Below, one piece after another: positions 1-7,035 of a stretch of DNA of 22,626 nt (position 1 is its first letter; every line of letters starts with the position of its first letter). The stretch lies in the NCBI GenBank assembly GCA_021797265.1, contig JAJZZZ010000005.1:1-22626 (forward strand), read 5' to 3'. The position numbers and the translations under genes are program-made. The notes under the pieces were generated by a model, which worked only from the letters and a program-made list of their open reading frames with translations, had not been told where the DNA came from and searched no databases. The DNA comes from Thermoplasmata archaeon (GTDB lineage: Archaea > Thermoplasmatota > Thermoplasmata > Thermoplasmatales > Thermoplasmataceae).

Positions 1-2
1 GG

Positions 3-236
3 TTCACAGACGTCTTCCTGAAGGAAATGAAGGAGGAGGTGAAGCGCCTTAAGATTGACAATCTGGCCGCATTCCATCCCGGACAGGATGTTGCCGTTAC
101 CTTCTTCAGACGCGGGATTATGTACACTGTGCCAGTAAAACTCTCTCACGCCCCGTATGAATATTACGAGATTGCCGAAAGCGAGCCTGCCCCTGCAGGA
201 GCTGAAACACTGAGAGGAAAGTTTTTGACAGGATAA
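3..236 (+). CDS. C-terminal end of a PDZ-containing, M61-like peptidase (partial)
   Basis: The reading frame is open from the left edge (base 3) to the stop at 234-236, so only the last 77 codons are visible. The pattern PGQDVAVTFFRRG followed by TVPVKLSHAP resembles the second half of a PDZ domain as found at the C-terminus of M61 (glycyl aminopeptidase-like) peptidases, where it binds peptide termini. The ATG at 27 is an internal methionine, not a start, because the frame continues upstream. No catalytic residues are in the window, so the peptidase assignment is inference from the PDZ tail alone; another PDZ protein is possible. Confidence 0.55.
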   Translation, partial: FTDVFLKEMKEEVKRLKIDNLAAFHPGQDVAVTFFRRGIMYTVPVKLSHAPYEYYEIAESEPAPAGAETLRGKFLTG

Positions 237-332
237 GGGCAAGCCGGAATTGAAATATTGAAAGAACGGGTCTTCGACCATGGTCACTCATGGCATTTCA
301 TATCTGGAAGACCATCCATATTAGCTACATAC

Positions 333-342
333 TTTTTATATA
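333..342 (+). promoter_or_regulatory. TATA box of the HTH/ACT regulator
   Basis: TTTTTATATA is centred about 25 bases upstream of the ATG at 363. This is the usual archaeal TATA-to-start distance for a leaderless transcript and argues against the longer TTG-initiated frame from 258. Confidence 0.6.
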
Positions 343-362
343 GGGATGGAATGATAGCAATA

Positions 363-962
363 ATGCTGTTAATCCTTGAGGAATATTTCAAAGATCACCC
401 CATCAAGAGGAAAGTTGTGGAAGGCGTCTTTAACCGTGGTATTTCTATCAAGGATGGTAAATTTTACGTTGAGGGAATCGAGGTTTCAATAAGTGAGGTT
501 GCCAAGACCCTTGGTGTGAATCGCCGTACCGTTTACGATACCATAAAGATCATTGAATCCAAACCTGAGATTAAGGAGCTTATGGGTAGACTGAAACCCA
601 TACCCGACATGGGAAGCATTGCTCCGCTTATGGGACACCAGACCGTCATTTTGAGAATAGCGCCAGGGTATTTTGGCGTTGTTCTTCCTGAGTTTCTTTC
701 CACCGTTAAAAAGTATGGCTGCTACCTGAAAGAGATTGAGGGCAGGAATTTTGAGAAGGAGGATGTGTACATCAGGGCAATTATCTACCACACAGTTCCT
801 CCCAGGACCTTTGCTGCTCTTTCAGAGATAGATGGTGTCAGGAAAGTTACAGTTGAAACGTCAGAAGATCTTGATCTAGAGCCCATTTGCAGCAAGTGCG
901 AGGTCAAGTATTGCACCACTAAGCTCTCCACCAGCCTGTTTGCTGATGAGACAGAGGAATGA
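363..962 (+). CDS. HTH- and ACT-domain regulator, COG2150-like
   Basis: Protein of 199 residues, likely cytoplasmic. Residues about 5-35 carry the family-typical EEYFKDHPIKRKVVEG segment. A helix-turn-helix follows at about 43-70 (SISEVAKTLGVNRRTVYDTI), then an ACT-like alpha/beta domain at about 85-175. This order matches the archaeal family called predicted regulator of amino-acid metabolism with an ACT domain; binding of an amino acid is known only by analogy. The frame is open from a TTG at 258, but the TATA box at 333-342 points to the ATG at 363 (ATG at 351 is an alternative). The tail has C-x2-C-x4-C near residue 180, which could bind metal. It is monocistronic; the next gene has its own promoter. 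Confidence 0.75.
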   Translation: MLLILEEYFKDHPIKRKVVEGVFNRGISIKDGKFYVEGIEVSISEVAKTLGVNRRTVYDTIKIIESKPEIKELMGRLKPIPDMGSIAPLMGHQTVILRIAPGYFGVVLPEFLSTVKKYGCYLKEIEGRNFEKEDVYIRAIIYHTVPPRTFAALSEIDGVRKVTVETSEDLDLEPICSKCEVKYCTTKLSTSLFADETEE

Positions 963-1012
963 GTTCCTTCCCAGAGATTGCTCTTGAAACCTCTTAACCA
1001 CTATTCGCAATG

Positions 1013-1020
1013 TTTATATA
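1013..1020 (+). promoter_or_regulatory. TATA box of the COG1395 regulator gene
   Basis: TTTATATA is centred about 25 bases before the GTG at 1042, consistent with a leaderless transcript. It lies in the 79-base gap after the preceding stop. Confidence 0.6.
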
Positions 1021-1041
1021 CGATTTTTAATAATTGTTCTC

Positions 1042-1992
1042 GTGGATGATCGCAGGGCAGCAGTCTTGAGAAAAGTTTTCCAGATTTTGCTCAGGGAGGG
1101 GTTCAACGTCTCCGATCCAAATCTGGGTAACCTCCTGAGTTTCGATCTCATAGCCAAGAGAGACAGACTCAGGCTTATCATCAAGATCCTGCAGAACATT
1201 GACACATTCAAAAGCCCCAATGCCCTTGAGATGATACGAATATCAAAACTGACTGACGGCACTCCCCTGGTAATTGGGGAGAAGGCAGGATCAGGTGCAC
1301 TTGAGAGAGGAGTCGTATACTACCGCCACAGCATTCCCATCCTTTCTGCTGAGAGTTTCAGTGACTATGTGGACGGGGATCAGCCGTGCATATCCTCAGG
1401 TCCCGGCGGCTTCTACGTGTCCATAGATGGTGAACTGCTGCACAGAAGACGTGAGGAACTTGGTTACTCCATCGGGTATCTCTCCAATAAAATTGGAGTC
1501 TCAAGGAGGTCCATATCGCTTTATGAAAGTGGAAGTGCAGTAACAGTAGATGTTTTCCTGAAGCTTGAAGAGATACTCAGGGAAGACCTCAGGAAGTCCA
1601 TAAACCTCATGGAGATATCAGATTCTCTCCAGATGCCTTCCGAGGATGGGGAGATCACAAATGAATTTCTTCGTGAAGTTCTGGCGATAATGATAGGGAA
1701 TGGATTCGACTTCCATGCAATGAGGAGGGCACCATTTGATGCAATCACAAAGGAATCGATGAGGGAATTTCTTCTTGTTGGACTTCTTGAGACCCTTAAC
1801 GGCAAGAAGGAACGCATCGAGGCGTTGAGAAACGTCAGTGCAATATTCGAGAATGATGCTTTCCTGGTGAGCAGGATGAGTACCGAACGCGAGAACATAG
1901 CCGGATGCCCGGTCATAAGCGTCAATGAACTCAGGGGCATTTCTGAGAAGGAACAACTGCAGAGAATTATTGAGAAGAGGAAAACCTCCTGA
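1042..1992 (+). CDS. Archaeal HTH-type transcriptional regulator, COG1395 family
   Basis: Protein of 316 residues with GTG start, supported by the TATA box 25 bases upstream. The N-terminal half (about 1-125) has the nuclease-like fold segment typical of this archaeal family (RRAAVLRKVFQILLREGFNVSD; TDGTPLVIGEKAG). A Cro/XRE-type helix-turn-helix sits at about 130-180, beginning LLHRRREELGYSIGYLSNKI and continuing through GVSRRSISLYESG. The C-terminal third is helical and of unknown role. The length fits the family (about 310-330 residues). Targets are unknown. Its stop shares one base with the ATG of the next gene (TGATG), so the two are probably translationally coupled. Confidence 0.8.
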   Translation: MDDRRAAVLRKVFQILLREGFNVSDPNLGNLLSFDLIAKRDRLRLIIKILQNIDTFKSPNALEMIRISKLTDGTPLVIGEKAGSGALERGVVYYRHSIPILSAESFSDYVDGDQPCISSGPGGFYVSIDGELLHRRREELGYSIGYLSNKIGVSRRSISLYESGSAVTVDVFLKLEEILREDLRKSINLMEISDSLQMPSEDGEITNEFLREVLAIMIGNGFDFHAMRRAPFDAITKESMREFLLVGLLETLNGKKERIEALRNVSAIFENDAFLVSRMSTERENIAGCPVISVNELRGISEKEQLQRIIEKRKTS

Positions 1993-2657
1993 TGTACAGG
2001 GAATTCAGGAACCCGGAAAACCACAGGAATATCAGGGTCTATTCCGGGGTGAAGGGCCTGATATCGCATGGTGATGATTTAAAATCAGTGCTCAACACAA
2101 TGAACCCTGAAATCATACTTGTTACCATTGCCCCGTCGGAGGTGGAGGGGCTGAGAGAATTTCTCAAGGACCCATTTGAGATGAACCTGTCTGATTATGA
2201 GATAATCTACGGGATCAGGCTTAGAAAATACGGTGAGGTCATGACACCTCCACCCATATACATAGAAGTGATCAATTATTCTGAGAAAAGCGGCAGCCGG
2301 GTCATTGGAATTGACATGGATGATGAAACCTACAATTCAGCTTATACCCAGAACATCAGGTCCTTCGACCTCCTCAGGGATTCCATGAGAAAGAAGAGAG
2401 TGCTCAATGCGGACTACCACGATACCAATGAATATGAATTTGCGGAGGCGTGGGCTGAGAAACAGAAAGCCATCAGGGGAAGGAAGAAGCTTGAACAGAT
2501 GCGAATTGATTTCATAGCGGGAAAGGTCAGGGAGTTCGTAACGCAGAATTATGTGGAGAACCATATCATAGTGTGTGATCATGAATTTTACAACGGCATC
2601 AGGGATGTGCTTGTCTCAATGGGTTACGCCCCGGCAGATCCTGATCAGGCAACATAA
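1992..2657 (+). CDS. Conserved-looking protein of unknown function
   Basis: Protein of 221 residues, no signal peptide or membrane span. It starts on the last base of the upstream regulator's stop codon, so the two are one transcription unit. The phrases LNTMNPEIILVTIAPSEVEGL, RVIGIDMDD and, near the end, IIVCDHEFYNGIRDVL have the rhythm of an alpha/beta protein and faintly recall TraB/PrgY-type proteins, but I see no diagnostic motif and do not assign that family. A charged helical stretch is at about 150-190. The 3' end overlaps the convergent methyltransferase gene by 13 bases. Confidence 0.7.
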   Translation: MYREFRNPENHRNIRVYSGVKGLISHGDDLKSVLNTMNPEIILVTIAPSEVEGLREFLKDPFEMNLSDYEIIYGIRLRKYGEVMTPPPIYIEVINYSEKSGSRVIGIDMDDETYNSAYTQNIRSFDLLRDSMRKKRVLNADYHDTNEYEFAEAWAEKQKAIRGRKKLEQMRIDFIAGKVREFVTQNYVENHIIVCDHEFYNGIRDVLVSMGYAPADPDQAT

Positions 2658-3235
2658 CCGTCAAAGATAATGTAAATTTCGCTGCTGGAATCCCTAGAAG
2701 CAGAAACTTTTGTTGTTCTTGAGTTCCTGAAATGTTTCTTCCACTGGTTGACAAACTGGGCCGTCAGGTCTCCCTGGAACTGCTTGAGAAGTACAAAGCC
2801 ACCGTCTTCTAGAAATCTGCCCACCAGATTCATCACGGACTGGCACAGCAGATATGAAGAAGCATGATCCCTATCATGTATGCCGCTGGTGTGAATCATG
2901 GCATCCGAAACAATTCCCTGAAAGTGCTTTATGCCGGCACTCTGCATTATTTCCCCGATTCTCTCAACCGTCCTGGGGTCTTCGATCTTCCCCCTGACGA
3001 ATATTACGTTGTCCAGGGGTTCCATCTGGTTGATGTCCACCGAAATCACGGGATTTCTTGTTATGCTGGTAATGATCTGGGACCATCCACCTGGTGAGGA
3101 TCCAACTTCAAGCACGTACTGCCCTTGCCTGAGAAGATCAAACTTGGTCTGAATCTCCATGAGCTTGAAGGCAGCACGGCTCCTGTACCGTTCCTTTTTT
3201 GCAAGATAATAATATTTATCCCTGTGATCGGGCAT
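2645..3235 (-). CDS. rlmE: RlmE/FtsJ-family RNA 2'-O-methyltransferase
   Basis: SAM-dependent methyltransferase that in this family methylates the 2'-OH of a 23S rRNA uridine. Starting at the ATG at 3235 the protein has 196 residues, the usual length. Visible are the N-terminal YRSRAAFKL segment, the SAM-binding EVGSSPGGWSQ (about 43-53), and a K-D-K-E tetrad at K24, D111 (SDA), K151 (LLKQF) and E186 (SSEIYI). The open frame extends 19 codons further, into gcvH, but the family begins at MPDHRDKYYYLAKKERY, and GGAG lies about 11 bases before that ATG. It follows gcvH by 7 bases and is probably cotranscribed with it. Exact target base is inferred from the family. Confidence 0.88.
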   Translation of the reverse strand: MPDHRDKYYYLAKKERYRSRAAFKLMEIQTKFDLLRQGQYVLEVGSSPGGWSQIITSITRNPVISVDINQMEPLDNVIFVRGKIEDPRTVERIGEIMQSAGIKHFQGIVSDAMIHTSGIHDRDHASSYLLCQSVMNLVGRFLEDGGFVLLKQFQGDLTAQFVNQWKKHFRNSRTTKVSASRDSSSEIYIIFDGYVA

Positions 3236-3242
3236 GCCGTGA

Positions 3243-3617
3243 TTATTCTCCAATAAACTTCCTGTACTGGGCGGCATCCATGGAATCAGCAAGCTTCCCG
3301 GTTACCTTCATTTTAACCATCCAGTTTGAATAGCAGTCCTTGTTCACTGCTTCAGGCGAATCTGTAAGGGCTGAATTCACGTCTGTAACCTCCCCATCTG
3401 CCGGGCTGTAAACATCCTCTGCTGACTTCACGGATTCTATGGTCAGGAGTGCTTCCCCTACCTTCTTTCTTGTCCCCTTGGACGGCAGATCTATGTATAC
3501 TATATCCGTAAGCTGGTTCTGTGCATAGTCGCTAATCCCCATTGTCAGTTTGTCTCCCTCTATCCTATACCACTCGTGTGTCTTGGTGTACTTCAGGCCA
3601 TCGGGAATCTTTGTCAT
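3243..3617 (-). CDS. gcvH: Glycine cleavage system H protein
   Basis: Lipoyl carrier protein that shuttles the aminomethyl group between P, T and L proteins. The 124-residue product has the full family pattern: IPDGLKYTKTHEWY at the start, ISDYAQNQLTDIVYIDLP, and the lipoylation site ESVKSAEDVYSP with the modified lysine at K64. The frame is open from an ATG at 3650, but the ATG at 3617 sits 24 bases from a strong TATA box and matches the family N-terminus. None of the genes for P, T or L proteins are in the window. First gene of a two-gene unit with rlmE. Confidence 0.92.
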   Translation of the reverse strand: MTKIPDGLKYTKTHEWYRIEGDKLTMGISDYAQNQLTDIVYIDLPSKGTRKKVGEALLTIESVKSAEDVYSPADGEVTDVNSALTDSPEAVNKDCYSNWMVKMKVTGKLADSMDAAQYRKFIGE

Positions 3618-3635
3618 GCTCCCATGATCGCGGTG

Positions 3636-3645
3636 AAATATATAA
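3636..3645 (-). promoter_or_regulatory. TATA box of gcvH
   Basis: On the minus strand this reads TTATATATTT, centred about 24 bases before the gcvH ATG at 3617. A second AT-rich box at 3687-3693 would suit the longer ATG at 3650 instead. Confidence 0.5.
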
Positions 3646-3787
3646 TCCATGGCTCATCATCCTCAGTTCACTTTTTTTCATTAATGATATAAATTCTGTC
3701 CCACGATGAATTTATGAAGTAAAATAATATCATTCATATTATTATGCCTAGACCGCAAAATACGCTTTTCTTGCTCAATAACAAAGC

Positions 3788-3794
3788 CTATATA
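3788..3794 (+). promoter_or_regulatory. TATA box of the zinc-finger membrane protein gene
   Basis: CTATATA centred about 27 bases before the GTG at 3818. It makes the gcvH-side intergenic region a divergent promoter region. Confidence 0.5.
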
Positions 3795-3817
3795 CTTTTG
3801 ATTCATTATAAATTGAG

Positions 3818-4180
3818 GTGAGGGAATTGAGAATCCTTTGCGATAAATGTGGCGGCTCAGGCTGGGTCAGGGACGAAAATGGCGTTCTTGATGTCTGCGA
3901 TAAATGCTGGGGGCTGGGTTATGTGGAAACTACCGGAGAAAACCGGCAGGAAACTCAGCTGCGTGTAGCCATGAGCAGGAATTCCATAATCTCAATACTG
4001 GCCGGGATGGGAATATACTATGCAATCGTATTTTTCCTCACAAGGAACCTCAAGCTGAATTTTCTCTACACCTTTCTGCTCATATTCTTCGGTTACTATG
4101 CCGGAATAATAGCCAACAGCATATACCTGCACCTTCATGAGAGGCATCTCAGGAGCGAAAAACACTCCCGGTCCTCTTAG
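3818..4180 (+). CDS. Small membrane protein with a DnaJ-type cysteine-rich motif
   Basis: Protein of 120 residues starting at GTG (TTG at 3827 is an alternative). Residues about 8-37 hold two CxxCxGxG repeats, CDKCGGSG and CDKCWGLG, the zinc-binding unit of DnaJ-like proteins; four such repeats bind two zinc ions in DnaJ, so two repeats could form one site. Two hydrophobic spans follow at about 55-75 (IISILAGMGIYYAIVFFL) and 82-105, then a basic, His-rich tail. There is no J domain. This suggests a membrane-anchored zinc-binding protein of unknown partner. The stop at 4178-4180 is 25 bases before the phosphoesterase start, so the two are probably cotranscribed. Confidence 0.7.
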   Translation: MRELRILCDKCGGSGWVRDENGVLDVCDKCWGLGYVETTGENRQETQLRVAMSRNSIISILAGMGIYYAIVFFLTRNLKLNFLYTFLLIFFGYYAGIIANSIYLHLHERHLRSEKHSRSS

Positions 4181-4205
4181 GAACGGGGAGGATGTGAATG
4201 ACCAC

Positions 4206-4727
4206 ATGAGAGTTTTTGTTGGCTCCAAAGTGACCAGATTCGATGATCTTAAGGAACTTTTCCAGGATATCAGGCGCATTCCGGGGTCCAAACCGGTAAA
4301 TACTCCAGAACTTCACCTTACCTTTGTTTTTCTTGGAGAAACTGATCCAGCCTCTGTTGACCGCATTTCAAGCCGGATCCGCTCCGTGGAACTTCATCGG
4401 TTCACCGTGAAGATTGAGGGCCTTTCGGCTTTCCCTTCGCCAGCATCTGCAGGAGTTCTTTACCTCAACCTTGAAGATTCCCCTGAGATCAGGTACAACC
4501 ATCGGGTGCTTGATGCTGCCCTTACCGGCTTCACCAAGGAAAACAGGAAATTTGTCCCCCATATAACAGTGTCAAGATTCCGTGATCCTGTTAACGTAAA
4601 GGATCTTGAGAGAAAATATGCTCACATTCAATGGAAAGAGGAAATCAGGAGTATTTTTCTTTACAGGAGCATACTGAAGCCCGAGGGGCCGGTATACGAT
4701 CCCCTGGAAGAATTTCAGTTGAAGTAG
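4206..4727 (+). CDS. thpR: RNA 2',3'-cyclic phosphodiesterase (2H/LigT family)
   Basis: Enzyme of the 2H phosphoesterase superfamily, which hydrolyses 2',3'-cyclic phosphate RNA ends and, in some members, can join tRNA halves by a 2'-5' bond. The two signature HxT motifs are intact: H37-L-T39 (ELHLTFVFLG) and H119-I-T121 (VPHITVSRF). From the ATG at 4206 the protein has 173 residues and begins MRVFVG as is usual. The frame continues upstream to an ATG at 4137 inside the previous gene, which is unlikely to be used; a GGGGAGG run at 4184-4190 could instead serve a GTG at 4194. The 3' end overlaps the opposing gene by 13 bases. Confidence 0.85.
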   Translation: MRVFVGSKVTRFDDLKELFQDIRRIPGSKPVNTPELHLTFVFLGETDPASVDRISSRIRSVELHRFTVKIEGLSAFPSPASAGVLYLNLEDSPEIRYNHRVLDAALTGFTKENRKFVPHITVSRFRDPVNVKDLERKYAHIQWKEEIRSIFLYRSILKPEGPVYDPLEEFQLK

Positions 4728-5050
4728 GTGGTTTTGTCCGAGTCGTCAGCTTTCTTTCCGGCCGTGAGCAGTTCCTCGTCACCAAATTCTATTGCAATAA
4801 GTCCGGAAACAGGTATGAGCCTAAGGACATTCTTCCCATTTTCAGCCTCAATCCTGAAACATACAGCGCCCTCTTCTCCAAGCAGTGTGTAGCCAACAAA
4901 TTCACCCATTGTCTCCATGGGCTCATCCTTTCCGCTGTTTGAAATGACCCTGTACTTGCCGCCCTTTTTAATCTCTATCATATCCATATTCATCAACAAC
5001 TCTGCAATCCGGGAAAGATTTGTTTTAGCCACGTTCCCCTCGTCGCGCAA
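4715..5050 (-). CDS. Small hypothetical protein
   Basis: Protein of up to 111 residues that I do not recognise. A predicted helix (NLSRIAELLMNMDMIEI) is followed by a beta-rich core (GKYRVISNSG; GEFVGYTLLGEEGAVCFRIE; NVLRLIPVSGLIAIEF) and an acidic, lysine-containing tail. The beta-rich core could be a small barrel, but that is speculation. The start is uncertain: TTG at 5050, GTG at 5032 and ATG at 4993 are all in frame, and the last begins just before the compact core. It lies 21 bases after the winged-helix gene on the same strand and may share its transcript. Its end overlaps thpR by 13 bases. Confidence 0.55.
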   Translation of the reverse strand: MRDEGNVAKTNLSRIAELLMNMDMIEIKKGGKYRVISNSGKDEPMETMGEFVGYTLLGEEGAVCFRIEAENGKNVLRLIPVSGLIAIEFGDEELLTAGKKADDSDKTTYFN

Positions 5051-5071
5051 TTTGGCACTCAGTAAAAAACT

Positions 5072-5524
5072 TTATGTTTTGCCACGGCCGATTTCCGCCC
5101 TGGAAAGGCGCCAGATGTGTTCCACTGTTTTCCTGTAATTTTCGAGCGCCATCTTCACATTGACCTCGACCCAGTTCCATGCTTTCATGATATCCCCGGA
5201 ACGCATCCTGTACTTCTTTGTCTTGCCTTCCTGTATCTCTTCCAGTATATCCATGGACTTGAGCTTGTTCAGATGCCTGTAAAGAGTGGTGCGGCTTGTC
5301 TTTAGATACGTGAGAAGATCTTCGCCTGTCCAGTATCTCTCAGGATTCATAAGGAAACACTCCTTGAAAAGCCTGAAATATGCGGACTGCGAAATTGCCT
5401 GGAAATCCGTGCCCGGATTCAGCCGGGGTATGTAACCGATATCCGATAGAAAATACGCTATGTTCTTGTCTATGTTCTCATCCATAACCCTGGTTGGAGT
5501 TGATACCACTGTCATCTTGAACAT
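5072..5524 (-). CDS. Winged-helix DNA-binding protein
   Basis: Protein of 150 residues with a winged helix-turn-helix at about 62-108: WTGEDLLTYLKTSRTTLYRHLNKLKSMDILEE followed by a wing EGKTKKYRM. The C-terminal part (about 115-150) is a helix that could mediate dimerisation. Family is ArsR/MarR-like in broad sense; I cannot place it more finely. An AT-rich TATA candidate at 5557-5564 suggests transcription begins about 10 bases before the ATG. Neighbours are a small unknown gene downstream and marC, on the same strand, upstream; no ligand is indicated. Confidence 0.7.
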   Translation of the reverse strand: MFKMTVVSTPTRVMDENIDKNIAYFLSDIGYIPRLNPGTDFQAISQSAYFRLFKECFLMNPERYWTGEDLLTYLKTSRTTLYRHLNKLKSMDILEEIQEGKTKKYRMRSGDIMKAWNWVEVNVKMALENYRKTVEHIWRLSRAEIGRGKT

Positions 5525-5611
5525 TTTAACAAAGGGCCAAATGTTTGAAACTAATAAATTTATAGCTGGGATCGACCCTTATATGATCGACAAACATGGC
5601 GGGGTTGTGAT

Positions 5612-6259
5612 TTAAAGAGTGTGTATTATGGTGAACAGCCCGCTTGTAATGAATTCTATGGCTATTGATGCCAGCAGTAGACCCATTATCCTGGATATTA
5701 TGAGAGATCCCGTCTTTCCCAGGCGGTTGAACAGGGGATTTGACAGCCTGAGAATTATGTACGATATCAACAGTACAGTGATGACCGCAAGTATCACGGC
5801 TATTCTTTCGGATATGAAATACTGGGGTGAATTGAAATATATCATTGCCGTGGTTATGGTTCCCGGGCCGGCAAGTAGCGGAGTGCCTATTGGGACAATT
5901 CCTACAGCTTCCTTGTCCATGCTTTCCTGCGTTTCCTGAGGCGTCAGTTTGGTGTTTGATATTTTTCCCTGGAGCATGTCGAATGCAACCTTGAAGAGGA
6001 GAATCCCTCCAGCGACCTTAAAGTCGGAAATGTCTATGCCCAGAACCAGGAATATGTAAACACCCACAAACATGAAGCCAAGAATCATGCCGGAGGCGAC
6101 CATGATGCTCTTGGATATGACCCTCTTCTTTTCACTCACCGTATATCCATCAGTGAGGACCATGAGTGTTGGCACAGCACCTATGGGGTTCAGGATTGCG
6201 AATACTGTAGCCACAATGGACAGGTAGAATACTATGATGTTCAGCAACAGAAGCGTCAT
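5612..6259 (-). CDS. MarC-family integral membrane protein
   Basis: Protein of 215 residues with about six hydrophobic spans. It shows the family hallmarks FAILNPIGAVPTLMVLT near the N-terminus and IVPIGTPLLAGPGTITTAMI at about 120-140, and it has the family's usual length. MarC (UPF0056) proteins were once linked to multiple antibiotic resistance, but their substrate is not established. It is transcribed divergently from the DUF47-Pit pair, with about 90 bases between the two starts. Confidence 0.88.
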   Translation of the reverse strand: MTLLLLNIIVFYLSIVATVFAILNPIGAVPTLMVLTDGYTVSEKKRVISKSIMVASGMILGFMFVGVYIFLVLGIDISDFKVAGGILLFKVAFDMLQGKISNTKLTPQETQESMDKEAVGIVPIGTPLLAGPGTITTAMIYFNSPQYFISERIAVILAVITVLLISYIILRLSNPLFNRLGKTGSLIISRIMGLLLASIAIEFITSGLFTIIHTL

Positions 6260-6318
6260 AGCAAATCCCTGTTAAATGTTTTTATCCATGCGGGTGAACG
6301 CAGAACTATTGCATGACA

Positions 6319-6326
6319 TTATATTA
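6319..6326 (+). promoter_or_regulatory. TATA box of the DUF47-Pit operon
   Basis: TTATATTA centred about 28 bases before the ATG at 6351. It supports that ATG rather than the upstream in-frame ATG at 6276. Confidence 0.45.
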
Positions 6327-6350
6327 ATACCTGATAAATATGGGAGCAGA

Positions 6351-7034
6351 ATGGTCAATGCCAATTTCCTGAAGAGAATCATGGTTGTGGGCGAAAGGAA
6401 TCAGCTGCAGAATCTCACTCAGTATGTGGACCTGGCTGAGAAATCTTCAAAGACCCTGATTGAAATGCTCAGCATAGAGGACGGCAAGAAAGTCCAGCTG
6501 AACGCCATAATCAGGGATATTGAGAAGAAGGGTGACGATATAACAATTTCAATGAAGGACCAGATAACCGGAGGCGCAATCAGTTCAAACCTCATGGACA
6601 ATCTCATCACTCTGGTTGAGACATGCGACGACCTCCTGGACAAGTCCTATTTCGTCAGCAGGGAAATTAAAAGAGTTCATGAAAACACCCACCGTTTCGA
6701 TGACTGGACAAGGGATTTCCTCAGGAGAGGGTATGATGTATGCATCCGCATCCTTCAGAACAATGTTGAGGCGCTTGACCAGGTGCGCCACCTCCTTGAG
6801 GCCAAGGATTTCCATGAAATGGGTGAGGCAAGGGCCATGATACAGAAGCTTGAGGAGAAAGTGGATGATCTTAAGGACAACCTGATTGATGAAATATACA
6901 ATTCAGCAGACAGCTTGCCCTACATCGTTTTTGTGCATCTCACAGAGCTGGTGCACAAGCTTGATGACATGCTTGATGACTGTGAGGACATAGGGGACCT
7001 TGTGCACACCATCAGTGTGTCCATAACAAGATAG
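6351..7034 (+). CDS. DUF47 (PhoU-like) phosphate-transport accessory protein
   Basis: Helical protein of 227 residues from the ATG at 6351 (252 from an ATG at 6276, which would add 25 residues without family similarity). It has the PhoU-like features of DUF47: paired acidic and basic coiled helices, DIEKKGDDITISM, LMDNLITLVETCDDLLDKS, and near the end LTELVHKLDDMLDDCEDIGDLVHTI. Such proteins sit with Pit transporters and are thought to modulate them, with metal bound by the acidic E/D-x3-D clusters. The stop is followed after one base by the pit ATG, so the two are an operon. Confidence 0.85.
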   Translation: MVNANFLKRIMVVGERNQLQNLTQYVDLAEKSSKTLIEMLSIEDGKKVQLNAIIRDIEKKGDDITISMKDQITGGAISSNLMDNLITLVETCDDLLDKSYFVSREIKRVHENTHRFDDWTRDFLRRGYDVCIRILQNNVEALDQVRHLLEAKDFHEMGEARAMIQKLEEKVDDLKDNLIDEIYNSADSLPYIVFVHLTELVHKLDDMLDDCEDIGDLVHTISVSITR

Positions 7035-7035
7035 A

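Noticed and set aside
258..362. N-terminal extension of the HTH/ACT regulator from a TTG at 258
   Set aside because: The TATA box at 333-342 lies inside this extension, and the extension has no family similarity.
1521..2069. Minus-strand open frame of 182 codons opposite the COG1395 regulator and its partner
   Set aside because: It is low-complexity (Ser/Arg/Phe-rich) and lies entirely opposite two well-supported genes; it follows from their codon use.
1992..2657. Assignment of the unknown protein as a TraB/PrgY-type protein
   Set aside because: Only a loose resemblance of strand patterns; the family's conserved Gly/His and Glu residues are not evident.
5571..5592. Direct repeat GATCGAC, two copies about 16 bases apart, between the winged-helix and marC genes
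   Set aside because: Only two short copies, not inverted and not placed against a start; could be chance.
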